NCBI GenBank assembly: GCA_046347155.1
Contig: JAXMGT010000002.1
Span: forward strand, 1,116,001 to 1,180,000
Direction of reading: 5' to 3'
Source: RPQJ01 sp046347155
GTDB taxonomy: Bacteria > Pseudomonadota > Gammaproteobacteria > Steroidobacterales > Steroidobacteraceae
DNA: 64,000 bases
The translations under genes and the position numbers were made by a program. Shown piece by piece: positions 35,460 to 43,840 of this stretch. Below the pieces are notes generated by a model, which saw only the letters and a program-made list of their open reading frames with translations, was not told the origin of the DNA and ran no database searches. The first letter of the stretch is position 1. Every line of letters starts with the position of its first letter.

Positions 35460-37283
35460 ATGATGCGCCTCATGGCTTCCAAGATCATCTCCAGGCGCGA
35501 CCTGGAATTCCTGTTGTACGAATGGCTGGACGTCGAGGCGCTGTGCGGGCGGGCCCGCCACGCCGACCACTCCCGGGAGACGTTCGACGCGACGCTCGAT
35601 ACGGCCGAGCGCCTGGCGCAGGACCTGTTCCTCCCGCACCGTCGCCGCGGCGACGTCGAGGAGCCGCATTTCGACGGTGAGCGCGTGCACCTGATCCCGG
35701 AGGTGGCGCAGGCCTTCCGGGCGTTCGCGGACGCGGGCCTGATCGCGGGTGCCCAGGACTACGAGTACGGCGGGATGCAGCTGCCGGTCACCGTCGACAA
35801 GGCCTGTTATGCCCATTTCATCGCCGCGAATGCCGGCACGGCCGGTTACCCATTCCTGACGGCGGCCAACGCGAACCTGCTCCTTGCCCACGGGACGCCG
35901 GCCCAGGTCGACGCATTCGCCCGTCCCGAACTCGCGGGGCGGTACACCGGAACGATGTGCCTGTCGGAGCCGCAGGCCGGCTCGTCACTCTCGGATGTCG
36001 CGACCCGCGCCGAGCCGGACGGGGATTCGCCGTTCGGCCCGCGTTACCGGATCACCGGACACAAGATGTGGATCTCCGCGGGCGAGCACGAGGTCGCCGA
36101 GAACATCATCCACTTGGTGCTCGCGCGGATCGTCGGCGCGCCGCCGGGCGTCAAGGGCATCTCGCTATTCATCGTGCCGCGCAGCCTCGTGTGCGAGGAC
36201 GGCACGGTCGGCGAACGCAACGACGTCGCGCTCGCCGGGCTCAACCACAAGATGGGCTACCGAGGCACGGTCAACACGCTGCTCAACTTCGGCGAGGGGC
36301 GATACCGTCCGGAAGGCCGCGCCGGCGCGATCGGCTACCTGGTCGGCGAGCCGAACCGCGGCCTCGCCTGCATGTTCCACATGATGAACGAGGCCCGGAT
36401 CGGGGTCGGTCTCGGTGCCGCGGCGCTCGGTTACGCGGGTTACCTCGAGGCGCTCGAGTACGCGCGCAACCGCCCGCAGGGCCGGCCCATCGCCGCGAAG
36501 GACCCGATCTCGCCGCAGGTGCCGCTCGTCGAGCACGCGGACGTCCGGCGGATGCTGCTCGCGCAGAAGGCCTACGCCGAGGGTGGGCTCGCATTCGGGC
36601 TCTACTGCGCCCGGCTGGTCGACGAACAGCTGACGGCGGAGTCGGCCGAGGCCCGCGCCGAGGCCGGCCTGTTGCTCGAGATCCTGACACCGGTCGTGAA
36701 GTCCTGGCCGTCGCAGTGGTGCCTCGCCGCGAACGACCTCGCGATCCAGGTCCACGGTGGCTACGGGTACACGCGCGACTATCCGGTCGAGCAGCTCTAC
36801 CGCGACAACCGGTTGAACCCGATCCACGAGGGCACGCACGGTATCCAGGCGCTCGACCTGCTCGGCCGCAAGGTCGTGATGGAGCGGGGGCGGGCGCTCG
36901 AACTGCTGGGCCGGCGCATCGGCGACACGATCGCGCGGGCCCGCGCGACCGGCGACTCGACGCTCGGCGGATACGCCGCGGCACTCGAGGCCGCGGTGGG
37001 CCGGGTGGCCGCGACGACGGCGCGGCTGCACGGCAGCGGCGACGTCGAGCGTGCGCTCGCGAACGCGACCGTGTACCTCGAGGCGTTCGGGCACGTCGTG
37101 ATCGCCTGGGTGTGGCTCGAGCAGGCGCTCGCGGCCCACGGCAAGTCGGGCGACTTCTACGACGGAAAGCGCCAGGCCTGTCGTTACTTCTTCCAGTGGG
37201 AACTGCCGCGCACCGGGCCGCAGTTCGACCTGCTCGCGAGCCTCGACGACACGACGCTCGCGATGCGCGACGCCTGGTTCTAG
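35460..37283 (+). CDS. Acyl-CoA dehydrogenase, large (about 600 residues) type
   Basis: FAD-dependent acyl-CoA dehydrogenase of 607 residues, the long class with an extra C-terminal domain that includes 3-(methylthio)propionyl-CoA dehydrogenase DmdC. Substrate-domain marks are TGTMCLSEPQAGSSLSDV (about 164-181) and GHKMWISAGEHE; the C-terminal helical domain has NDLAIQVHGGYGYTRDYPVEQ and the catalytic base Glu457 in NPIHEGTHGIQ. Starts at ATG 35460, 35463 or 35472 cannot be separated, as none has a good Shine-Dalgarno. Substrate not predictable; the operon downstream supports fatty or branched acyl-CoA degradation. Confidence 0.9.
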   Translation: MMRLMASKIISRRDLEFLLYEWLDVEALCGRARHADHSRETFDATLDTAERLAQDLFLPHRRRGDVEEPHFDGERVHLIPEVAQAFRAFADAGLIAGAQDYEYGGMQLPVTVDKACYAHFIAANAGTAGYPFLTAANANLLLAHGTPAQVDAFARPELAGRYTGTMCLSEPQAGSSLSDVATRAEPDGDSPFGPRYRITGHKMWISAGEHEVAENIIHLVLARIVGAPPGVKGISLFIVPRSLVCEDGTVGERNDVALAGLNHKMGYRGTVNTLLNFGEGRYRPEGRAGAIGYLVGEPNRGLACMFHMMNEARIGVGLGAAALGYAGYLEALEYARNRPQGRPIAAKDPISPQVPLVEHADVRRMLLAQKAYAEGGLAFGLYCARLVDEQLTAESAEARAEAGLLLEILTPVVKSWPSQWCLAANDLAIQVHGGYGYTRDYPVEQLYRDNRLNPIHEGTHGIQALDLLGRKVVMERGRALELLGRRIGDTIARARATGDSTLGGYAAALEAAVGRVAATTARLHGSGDVERALANATVYLEAFGHVVIAWVWLEQALAAHGKSGDFYDGKRQACRYFFQWELPRTGPQFDLLASLDDTTLAMRDAWF

Positions 37284-37324
37284 GCCGGTACTGACGCGCC
37301 CCGGCGGGGCCACGAGGGTAGGCG

Positions 37325-38077
37325 ATGGGACGATCGATCTTCATCACGGGCGCATCCTCCGGCATCGGCGAGGCGCTGGCCGTCGAGTACGCGCGGCGCG
37401 GCTGGAACGTCGCGATCGCCGCGCGCCGGGTCGAGCGGCTCGAGGCGCTGGCCACGCGGCTGCGCGAGCTCGGTGCCGCACGCGTGCTGCCGGTCGCGCT
37501 CGACGTCACGGACTTCGACGGGATCGCCACCGCACTCGCCGGCGCGGCGGCCGAACTCGGCCGGCTCGACGTCGTCGTCGTGAACGCTGGCGTCGGCTAC
37601 ACGGTGCCCGCGGGCAGGGGACGCTTCGACCTCGTGAAGAAGACGATCGACACCGACCTTACCGGTGCGATCGCGACGGTCGAGCAGGCGCTGCCGCTCC
37701 TCCGGGCGCAGGGCGACGGGCACATCGTCGGGATCACCTCGATTGCGGGCGTCCGAGGGATGCCGATGATGGGCGCGTACTCGGCCGCGAAGGCCGGCCT
37801 GCATCGCTACCTGCAGTCGGTGCGCGCCGAAGTGCGCGGCGAGCCGATCGCGGTCACCGAACTCGCGCCCGGCTACATCGACACGGACATGAACCGCGGC
37901 ATGAAGAACCGGCCATTCGTGATTCCGGTCGAGCGGGGAGCGGCGATCATGGCGACGCTGATCGAGCGGCGCGTTTCGCACGCGTACGTACCGCGCTGGC
38001 CATGGACGCTGGTCGCGCCCGTGCTCCGCCTGCTCCCGGACGCGCTGCTCGCGCCGCCGCGCAAGGCCGGCCGATGA
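37325..38077 (+). CDS. Short-chain dehydrogenase/reductase
   Basis: A 250-residue classical SDR. Cofactor motif TGASSGIG (residues 8-15), NAGVG (about 90), catalytic Ser in GITSIAG and YxxxK as YSAAK (about 155-159). An Arg-rich RRVERLEALA stretch after strand 2 fits NADP(H). The C-terminal 35 residues are hydrophobic and could associate with membrane. It starts 41 bases after the acyl-CoA dehydrogenase and its stop overlaps the kinase start (ATGA), placing it first in the kinase/dehydrogenase operon, perhaps making or removing the hydroxyl group. Confidence 0.9.
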   Translation: MGRSIFITGASSGIGEALAVEYARRGWNVAIAARRVERLEALATRLRELGAARVLPVALDVTDFDGIATALAGAAAELGRLDVVVVNAGVGYTVPAGRGRFDLVKKTIDTDLTGAIATVEQALPLLRAQGDGHIVGITSIAGVRGMPMMGAYSAAKAGLHRYLQSVRAEVRGEPIAVTELAPGYIDTDMNRGMKNRPFVIPVERGAAIMATLIERRVSHAYVPRWPWTLVAPVLRLLPDALLAPPRKAGR

Positions 38078-39138
38078 GCGTCGCGGTGCCGGGCACGCGG
38101 CCGGTCGCGCCGCAGCACGCGTTCGACACCGGTCGGCTGATCGTGTGGCTCGAGGCCACGCTCGGCCCGCAGGACGGGCCGGTCGAGGTTGCGCAGTTCA
38201 AGGGCGGGCAGTCGAACCCGACGTACCTGGTGAGCGCCGGTTCGCGTCGCTACGTGCTCAGGCGCAAGCCGCCGGGCAAGCTGCTGCCGTCCGCGCACGC
38301 GGTCGACCGCGAGTACCGCGTGATGAAGGCGCTCGCGGGCAGCGACGTCCCGGTGGCGCGCATGCACGCGCTCTGCGAGGACGAGTCCGTCATCGGCACG
38401 GTGTTCTACCTGATGGAGTACGTCGGCGGGCGGGTGCTGTGGGACCCGCGGCTCCCGGACCTCGTGCCGGCCGAGCGGGCCCGGCACCACGACGAGATCA
38501 ACCGCGTGATCGCCGCGCTGCACAGCGTCGATCCGGTCGCGGTCGGACTCGGGGACTTCGGCAAGACCGGCGAGTACATCGCGCGGCAGGTCGCGCGGTG
38601 GACCAAGCAGTACCAGGCCTCCGAGACCGAGAAGATCGAGGCGATGGACAACCTGATCGCCTGGCTGCCGGCAAACATACCCGCCGGCGACGAGACCCGC
38701 ATCGTCCACGGCGACTACCGGATCGACAACGTGATCTTCGACCCGGTCGAGCCGAGGATCCGCGCAGTGATCGACTGGGAACTCTGCACGCTGGGTCACC
38801 CGCTCGCGGATTTCGCCTACCACTGCATGGTGTGGCGCATCCCGCCGGGCGTGTTCCGCGGCCTCGGCGGCACCGACCTCCCGTCGCTCGGGATCCCGAC
38901 CGAGCGCGAGTACGTGGCGGCCTACTGCCGCCGCACCGGCCGCGACGGGATCGCCGAGCGTGACTGGGAGTACTACATGGCCTACAACATGTTCCGCATC
39001 GCCGCCATCGTGCAGGGCGTGATGGCGCGTGCGCTGCAGGGCAACGCCTCGAGCGCCGAGGCGCTCGAGACCGGGCGCGCCGCCCGACCGCTCGCCGAAC
39101 TCGCCTGGAGCCAGGTCGAGCGGCTGAAGATCACCTGA
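38074..39138 (+). CDS. APH-fold phosphotransferase, LvaA / ACAD10-11 kinase-like
   Basis: A 354-residue aminoglycoside-phosphotransferase-fold kinase. The ATP-binding lobe has FKGGQSNPTYLV and YVLRRKPPGKLLPSAHAVDREY (in parts; the Lys in RRKPPG is family-typical). The catalytic loop is HGDYRIDNVIFDP (about 210-222) and the metal site DWELCTLGHPLADFAYH (about 232-248). The family phosphorylates the 4-hydroxyl of 4-hydroxyacyl-CoAs (LvaA in Pseudomonas, kinase domains of mammalian ACAD10/11). The acyl-CoA dehydrogenase ten bases downstream supports that reading over antibiotic resistance. Confidence 0.88.
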   Translation: MSVAVPGTRPVAPQHAFDTGRLIVWLEATLGPQDGPVEVAQFKGGQSNPTYLVSAGSRRYVLRRKPPGKLLPSAHAVDREYRVMKALAGSDVPVARMHALCEDESVIGTVFYLMEYVGGRVLWDPRLPDLVPAERARHHDEINRVIAALHSVDPVAVGLGDFGKTGEYIARQVARWTKQYQASETEKIEAMDNLIAWLPANIPAGDETRIVHGDYRIDNVIFDPVEPRIRAVIDWELCTLGHPLADFAYHCMVWRIPPGVFRGLGGTDLPSLGIPTEREYVAAYCRRTGRDGIAERDWEYYMAYNMFRIAAIVQGVMARALQGNASSAEALETGRAARPLAELAWSQVERLKIT

Positions 39139-39148
39139 GGAGACGACG

Positions 39149-40372
39149 ATGGATTTCGCACATTCGCCCAAGGTCCAGGAACTTCAGAAGCGCGTGACCG
39201 CGTTCATGGAGCAGCACGTCTATCCGGCCGAGGCGGTCTTCCACGCCGAGGTCGAGGAGAACCGGCGCAAGGGCAACGCCTGGATTCCGACCCGGGTCGT
39301 CGAGGACCTGAAGAAGAAGGCGCGCGCGGCGGGCCTGTGGAACCTGTGGCTGCCCGAATCCGAATTCGGCGCCGGGCTCACGAATCTCGAATACGCGCCG
39401 CTCTGCGAGATCATGGGCCGGTCGCACATCGGGCCCGAGTCGTTCAATTGCTCGGCGCCGGACACGGGCAACATGGAGGTGCTGGTCCGCTACGGAAACG
39501 AGGCGCAGAAGCAGCAGTGGCTCGAGCCTCTGCTCGCCGGTGAGATCCGCTCGGGGTTCGCGATGACCGAGCCCGCGGTTGCCTCGTCCGACGCGACGAA
39601 CATCGAGGCGAGCATCGTCCGCGACGGCGACCACTACGTGATCAACGGCCGCAAGTGGTGGACCTCGGGCGGCGGCGACCCGCGCTGCAAGGTGCTCATC
39701 TTCATGGGCAAGACCGACCCGACGAACGAGAGCCGCCATCGGCAGCAGTCGATGGTGCTGGTGCCGATGGACACGCCGGGGGTCCGGATCATCCGCCACG
39801 TACCGGTGTTCGGCTACGACGATGCCCCGCACGGACACTCCGAGATCGAGTTCAGGGACGTCCGGGTACCTGTGTCGAACCTGCTGCTCGGCGAGGGCCG
39901 CGGCTTCGAAATCGCGCAGGGCCGCCTCGGGCCCGGACGTATCCACCACTGCATGCGGCTCATCGGCGCGACGGAGCGCGCGATCGAGAAGATGTGCACG
40001 CGCGCGGTCGACCGGGTCGCGTTCGGCCGCCGGCTCGCGGAGCAGGGCGTCTGGCGCGAGCGGATCGCCGATGCACGGATGAAGGTGGACCAGGCGCGCT
40101 TCCTGGTGCTGCACGCGGCGTGGAAGATGGACGTCGCGGGCAACAAGGCGGCGCAGAAGGAAATCGCGATGATCAAGGTCGTCGCGCCGACGATCGCCTG
40201 CGAGATCATCGACCAGGCGATCCAGCTGTTCGGCGCCGCCGGCGTCTCGGACGACTTCGGGCTCGGCTGGCTGTACGCGAACTCGCGCACGCTCAGGATC
40301 GCCGACGGCCCCGACGAGGTGCACCGCAACCACATCGCGAAGATCGAAATCGCGAGCCACGTGAAGCTCTGA
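39149..40372 (+). CDS. Acyl-CoA dehydrogenase, ACAD11/LvaC-like
   Basis: A 407-residue acyl-CoA dehydrogenase-fold protein. It begins MDFAHSPKVQELQKRVTAFM, has FAMTEPAVASSDATNIEAS (FAD/substrate site, about 140-158) and GRKWWTSGGGDPRCKVLIFMG, both characteristic of the ACAD10/11 group, and ends LRIADGPDEVHRNHIAKIE. In that group the usual catalytic Glu region reads GPDEVH, as here. With the kinase before it, it would turn a 4-phosphoacyl-CoA towards an enoyl- or 3-hydroxyacyl-CoA. A ribosome-binding AGGAGA lies eight bases before the ATG. Confidence 0.9.
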   Translation: MDFAHSPKVQELQKRVTAFMEQHVYPAEAVFHAEVEENRRKGNAWIPTRVVEDLKKKARAAGLWNLWLPESEFGAGLTNLEYAPLCEIMGRSHIGPESFNCSAPDTGNMEVLVRYGNEAQKQQWLEPLLAGEIRSGFAMTEPAVASSDATNIEASIVRDGDHYVINGRKWWTSGGGDPRCKVLIFMGKTDPTNESRHRQQSMVLVPMDTPGVRIIRHVPVFGYDDAPHGHSEIEFRDVRVPVSNLLLGEGRGFEIAQGRLGPGRIHHCMRLIGATERAIEKMCTRAVDRVAFGRRLAEQGVWRERIADARMKVDQARFLVLHAAWKMDVAGNKAAQKEIAMIKVVAPTIACEIIDQAIQLFGAAGVSDDFGLGWLYANSRTLRIADGPDEVHRNHIAKIEIASHVKL

Positions 40373-40374
40373 CC

Positions 40375-41181
40375 GTGCGCATCGAAGGTGCGGTCGCGCT
40401 CGTGACGGGCGCCGGGCGCGGCATCGGCCGTGCCGTTTGCCGGGAGTTCCGGCGTCGCGGAGCGGCCGGCATCGTGGTCGCAGACCTCGACGCCGCGGCG
40501 GCGGAGGCGACGGCCGCCGAACTCGGCGGCCTCGGCTTCGGTAGCGACGTGAGCGATCCGGGCGCGGTGCGCGGCATGGTCGCGACGGCCGAGCGGCACT
40601 ACGGACGCGTGGACCTGCTGCTCTCGAACGCCGGCCTCGGCGTGCAGGCGCTCGACCTGGACGATGCATTGTCGGAGCCGGACGCGGAGTGGCAGCGGAT
40701 GTGGGACGTGCACGTGATGGCGCACGTGCACGCGTCGAGGGCGGTGCTGCCGGGCATGCTCGCGCGGGGCCGGGGGCACCTCGCGAGCGTCGCGTCGGCC
40801 GCGGGGCTCCTGAGCCAGTGCGGCGACACCGCCTACAGCACGACGAAGCACGCGGCCGTCGGGCTCGCGGAGTCGCTTGCGATCACGTACGGCGACCGGG
40901 GGATCGGCGTGTCGGTCGTGTGCCCGCAGTACGTCGCGACCGCGATGACCGGGCTCGACGAGCACACGACGGCAGGCTCCATCCCGGGCGTGCTCACGGT
41001 CGAGCAGGCGGCATCCGTGATCGCCGACGGCATCGAACGGGACGAGTTCCTGATCCTCACGCACCCCGAGGTGCTCGGCTACTTCCAGAAGAAGACGGCC
41101 GACTACGGGCGCTGGATCGCGGGGATGCGCAGGGTGCGCGACGGCCTGCGCGCCGGCGGATTCCTGAAGGTCAAGGGCTGA
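40375..41181 (+). CDS. Short-chain dehydrogenase/reductase
   Basis: A 268-residue classical SDR starting at GTG 40375, two bases after the dehydrogenase stop. It has TGAGRGIG (residues 11-18), an Asp-ending second strand (VVADLDA), SNAGLG, the Ser in ASVASAAG and YSTTK as YxxxK (about 157-161). The Asp after strand 2 favours NAD+. Last gene of the SDR-kinase-dehydrogenase-SDR operon; a role in oxidising a hydroxyacyl intermediate fits but is unproven. Confidence 0.9.
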   Translation: MRIEGAVALVTGAGRGIGRAVCREFRRRGAAGIVVADLDAAAAEATAAELGGLGFGSDVSDPGAVRGMVATAERHYGRVDLLLSNAGLGVQALDLDDALSEPDAEWQRMWDVHVMAHVHASRAVLPGMLARGRGHLASVASAAGLLSQCGDTAYSTTKHAAVGLAESLAITYGDRGIGVSVVCPQYVATAMTGLDEHTTAGSIPGVLTVEQAASVIADGIERDEFLILTHPEVLGYFQKKTADYGRWIAGMRRVRDGLRAGGFLKVKG

Positions 41182-41245
41182 GCTTCGGCGCGGGTCGCGG
41201 GCCGCCCGCCCGGCCGGGCGCCCTGGCCGTCCGCGGACGGGGCCC

Positions 41246-41289
41246 TGCGACATCCCGCAGCCGCTTTGCGACATCCCGAGCGGTGTCGC
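41246..41289 (+). promoter_or_regulatory. Spaced repeats upstream of the wax ester synthase gene
   Basis: TGCGACATCCCG occurs at 41246-41257 and again at 41267-41278, 21 bases apart, two turns of the helix. A third, inverted half-site TGTCGC lies at 41284-41289, forming GCGACA-N10-TGTCGC with the second copy. A -10-like TAGACT (41304-41309) follows without a good -35, as expected for an activator-dependent promoter of the gene at 41348. The GC-rich 41190-41230 stretch could form a hairpin ending the preceding operon. Confidence 0.4.
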
Positions 41290-41347
41290 CGGGGCGGCGA
41301 TGCTAGACTCGGGGCGCTGCGGCGAGCAGCCGAGTCGAGTGGACCTT

Positions 41348-42859
41348 ATGCGGCAATTGCGCGGTGGAGATGCCCGGTTCGTGTTCGCGGAACGCGGGCA
41401 TGCCAATTCCAACATCACGCTGGTCTACACCTACGACCCCTCGACCGCCCCCGGCGGCCGGGTGCGTTTCAAGGGCCTGCTGAAGCACATCGAGAGTCGC
41501 CTGCACCTCTCGCCGATCTTCCGGCAGAAGCTGCTCCGGGTGCCGCTCGAGCTCGACTACCCGTACTGGATCGAGGACGAGCGCTTCGACCTCGAGTACC
41601 ACGTCCGTCACATCTCGCTCCCGCGGCCGGGTGACTGGCGGCAGTTCTGCATCCAGGCCTCGCGTATCCACGCGAGGCCGCTCGACCTGTCGCGGCCGCT
41701 CTGGGAGCTGTACCTGGTCGAGGGCCTGGACACGTTCCTCGACCTGCCGCCCGACAGCTTCGCGATACTGGCGAAGATCCACCACGCCGCGATCGACGTG
41801 AATGGCGGTGCCGAGATCACGACGCTGCTGCACGACACGACGCCGGTGCCGCCGCAGCCCGATCCGCCGGAACCCTGGTTTCCCGAGCCGCCGCCGTCGA
41901 CCAGCCTGCTGCTCGCGCGCGCGGCATTCCACAACATCGTGCAGCCCTTCATGGTCGCGGCGCCGCTCACGCGCGCCGTGCGCAAGATCGCGCCGGTCGT
42001 CTACGGGACGATCCGCGACGCCTGGCTGCACCCGGAGCGCCTGCCGGCCACGCGATTCGATTCCGAGGTCTCGCCGCACCGGGTCTACGAGACGCGCCGG
42101 TTCACGATCGACGAGTTCAAGCGCATCCGCGCGCTCGTGCCGGGCGCCACCGTGAACGACGCGGTGCTCGCGGTCTGTGGCGGCGCGCTGCGCCGCTACC
42201 TGCTGACGCACGACGAGCTGCCGACCGGGAGCCTGGTGTCGTTCGCGCCACTGTCGATACGCAACGCGGACAGCGGCACGCCGACCGAGAGCGACATCAG
42301 CCTGCTGCGCGTGCCGCTCGGCACGGACGTCGCCGACCCGGTGGAACGGCTGCGGGGGATCCGCAAGCACACGGCCAGCGCCGACGAGATCGACCAGGCG
42401 GTCGGTGCGAAGGAACTGACAGACTTCACGAAGCACGCGCCGGCCGCCACGCTCGCGGTGACCGCGCGCCTGCTGTCCGATTACGCGCTCGGGATCGGCG
42501 AACAGGCGGCGCTCGCGAACTGCTCGGTCATGAACGTCCCGGGTCCGGCGATCCCGCTGTACCTGAACGGCGCGCGGATGACCTATTTCTCGGCGATCAT
42601 GCCGATCTCGGACGGGCTCGGCCTCGTGTTCTCGGTCACGAGCTACGATGGCAAGCTGATCATCTCGCCGACCTCGTGCCGCGAGATGATCCCGGATCCG
42701 GAGTTCTTCGCGCTGTGCATCCGCGAGTCGTTCCAGGAATACCTGGAACTCGCGAACCGCCTGCCGGCGGCTGCACGCAAGGGGCGCGCGAAGAAGCGCG
42801 CGAAGGCCAAGGCAAAGGCGAAAGGGAAGACGGCCGGCCCGCGTCGCCGGGCGGCCTGA
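41348..42859 (+). CDS. Wax ester synthase / diacylglycerol O-acyltransferase (WS/DGAT) with variant motif
   Basis: A 503-residue bifunctional-type acyltransferase making wax esters or triacylglycerol from acyl-CoA. N-domain with PLDLSRPLWELYLVEGL (about 111-127) and the active-site His pair H145-H146 in KIHHAAIDVNGG; the family consensus HHxxxDG reads HHAAIDV here (Val151 for Gly). The C-domain has NDAVLAVCGGALRRYL and SVMNVPGP, ending in SYDGKLI. A Lys/Ala-rich tail (AARKGRAKKRAKAKAKAKGK) closes the protein. ATG 41348 gives MRQLRGGDARFVF; the usual start MxxLSPxDAxFL is divergent. Confidence 0.93.
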   Translation: MRQLRGGDARFVFAERGHANSNITLVYTYDPSTAPGGRVRFKGLLKHIESRLHLSPIFRQKLLRVPLELDYPYWIEDERFDLEYHVRHISLPRPGDWRQFCIQASRIHARPLDLSRPLWELYLVEGLDTFLDLPPDSFAILAKIHHAAIDVNGGAEITTLLHDTTPVPPQPDPPEPWFPEPPPSTSLLLARAAFHNIVQPFMVAAPLTRAVRKIAPVVYGTIRDAWLHPERLPATRFDSEVSPHRVYETRRFTIDEFKRIRALVPGATVNDAVLAVCGGALRRYLLTHDELPTGSLVSFAPLSIRNADSGTPTESDISLLRVPLGTDVADPVERLRGIRKHTASADEIDQAVGAKELTDFTKHAPAATLAVTARLLSDYALGIGEQAALANCSVMNVPGPAIPLYLNGARMTYFSAIMPISDGLGLVFSVTSYDGKLIISPTSCREMIPDPEFFALCIRESFQEYLELANRLPAAARKGRAKKRAKAKAKAKGKTAGPRRRAA

Positions 42860-42868
42860 GGCGTCCGG

Positions 42869-43690
42869 TCAGACGAGCGGGGCCATCTCGGTGCGCATCC
42901 GGCGCGCCGCGCGCTCGTAGATCGCACCGAGCGTGCCGTCCGGGGCGAACGGCTTCCACTCGTCCTCGGGCTGCGACAGTCGGTCCGCGAGCACCCACAT
43001 GACCGCCGGGTTGAACCCGAGACCGATGTGGCTGCCTGGCACCCAGATGTTCTCGTGCTGGCCCACCGTGTCGTCGAGCTGGGCCGCGTGCGCCGGGACG
43101 ACGCCATCGGTCGTCGAATACACGCAGGTCGACGGCACCGGCGGTGCGGCCTTGAGCAGCCGTGCGCGGACGTTCGACAGGTGCGCGATCGGCCCCATCG
43201 GGTGGGCGAAGTACCGGTACAGCGCCTGGACGAGGATCGGGACCTGCAGCCGGCCGACCGAAAACCGCATCGGGCTCCCGAGCGAGATCACGGTGCGGAC
43301 GCATTCGGGTGCGCAATGGGTCGCGTAGTAGGCGTAGACGCCACCGAGGCTCCAGCCCACGAGGCTCACCTTTCGTCCCGTGCGGTGGTGCAGGAAGCGC
43401 ACCTTCTGCTCGAGTGCCTGGGAGAACTTGAGCTTGAAACCGGTGTTCTGGCCGAAGCCCCAGGTTTCGACCTGGTAACCACGGGACCGCAGGAACAGCT
43501 GCAGCCCGACCAGCGTGGTGTCGCCGGCCGTGAAGCCTGGCACGAGCAGCACCGTGTGGCCGTCGCCCCTGGGCGTCGCCTGCAGCAGCGGCAACCAGGC
43601 CGGCAGCAGGGCCATCTCGACGAGTCCACGACCCTCGAGCAGGGTGTAGAGCTTGCGCGGGGGCTGACCCGTCCGGGCTGTTGCGGCCAT
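42869..43690 (-). CDS. Alpha/beta hydrolase, lipase/PHA-synthase-like
   Basis: A 273-residue hydrolase. HTVLLVPGFTAGDTTLVGLQ (about 45-64) holds the oxyanion region, the nucleophile is in VGWSLGGVYAYY (about 113-124), the acid in STTDGVVP and the His in SHIGLGFNP. It resembles the lipase/esterase group annotated near PHA synthases. No signal peptide is seen, so it is probably cytoplasmic, acting on intracellular esters. AGGTG precedes ATG 43690. It is convergent with the WS/DGAT gene, nine bases between stops, so a lipid-turnover partner is a fair guess. Confidence 0.85.
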   Translation of the reverse strand: MAATARTGQPPRKLYTLLEGRGLVEMALLPAWLPLLQATPRGDGHTVLLVPGFTAGDTTLVGLQLFLRSRGYQVETWGFGQNTGFKLKFSQALEQKVRFLHHRTGRKVSLVGWSLGGVYAYYATHCAPECVRTVISLGSPMRFSVGRLQVPILVQALYRYFAHPMGPIAHLSNVRARLLKAAPPVPSTCVYSTTDGVVPAHAAQLDDTVGQHENIWVPGSHIGLGFNPAVMWVLADRLSQPEDEWKPFAPDGTLGAIYERAARRMRTEMAPLV

Positions 43691-43803
43691 GGCACCTCGG
43701 CGTTGCACAGGCTGCCTCAGTTGCAGCGCAGCAAGCTTAACCTCCCGGACGGGGCATGGATAGCCATGCGGTCACGTATCCGGCATCGCGAGCTGTTTTC
43801 CAA

Positions 43804-43809
43804 TACAAT
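43804..43809 (+). promoter_or_regulatory. Probable -10 element of queF
   Basis: TACAAT 32 bases before the queF ATG gives a predicted leader of about 25 bases. No convincing -35. The leader is too short for a preQ1 riboswitch and none is seen. Confidence 0.4.
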
Positions 43810-43840
43810 CATGGGCTTGTAACCTGAGTTGAGGCTCGTC

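Noticed and set aside
38074..39138. Aminoglycoside resistance phosphotransferase
   Set aside because: The APH fold is shared, but operon context and sequence match the acyl-CoA-linked LvaA/ACAD10-11 kinases.
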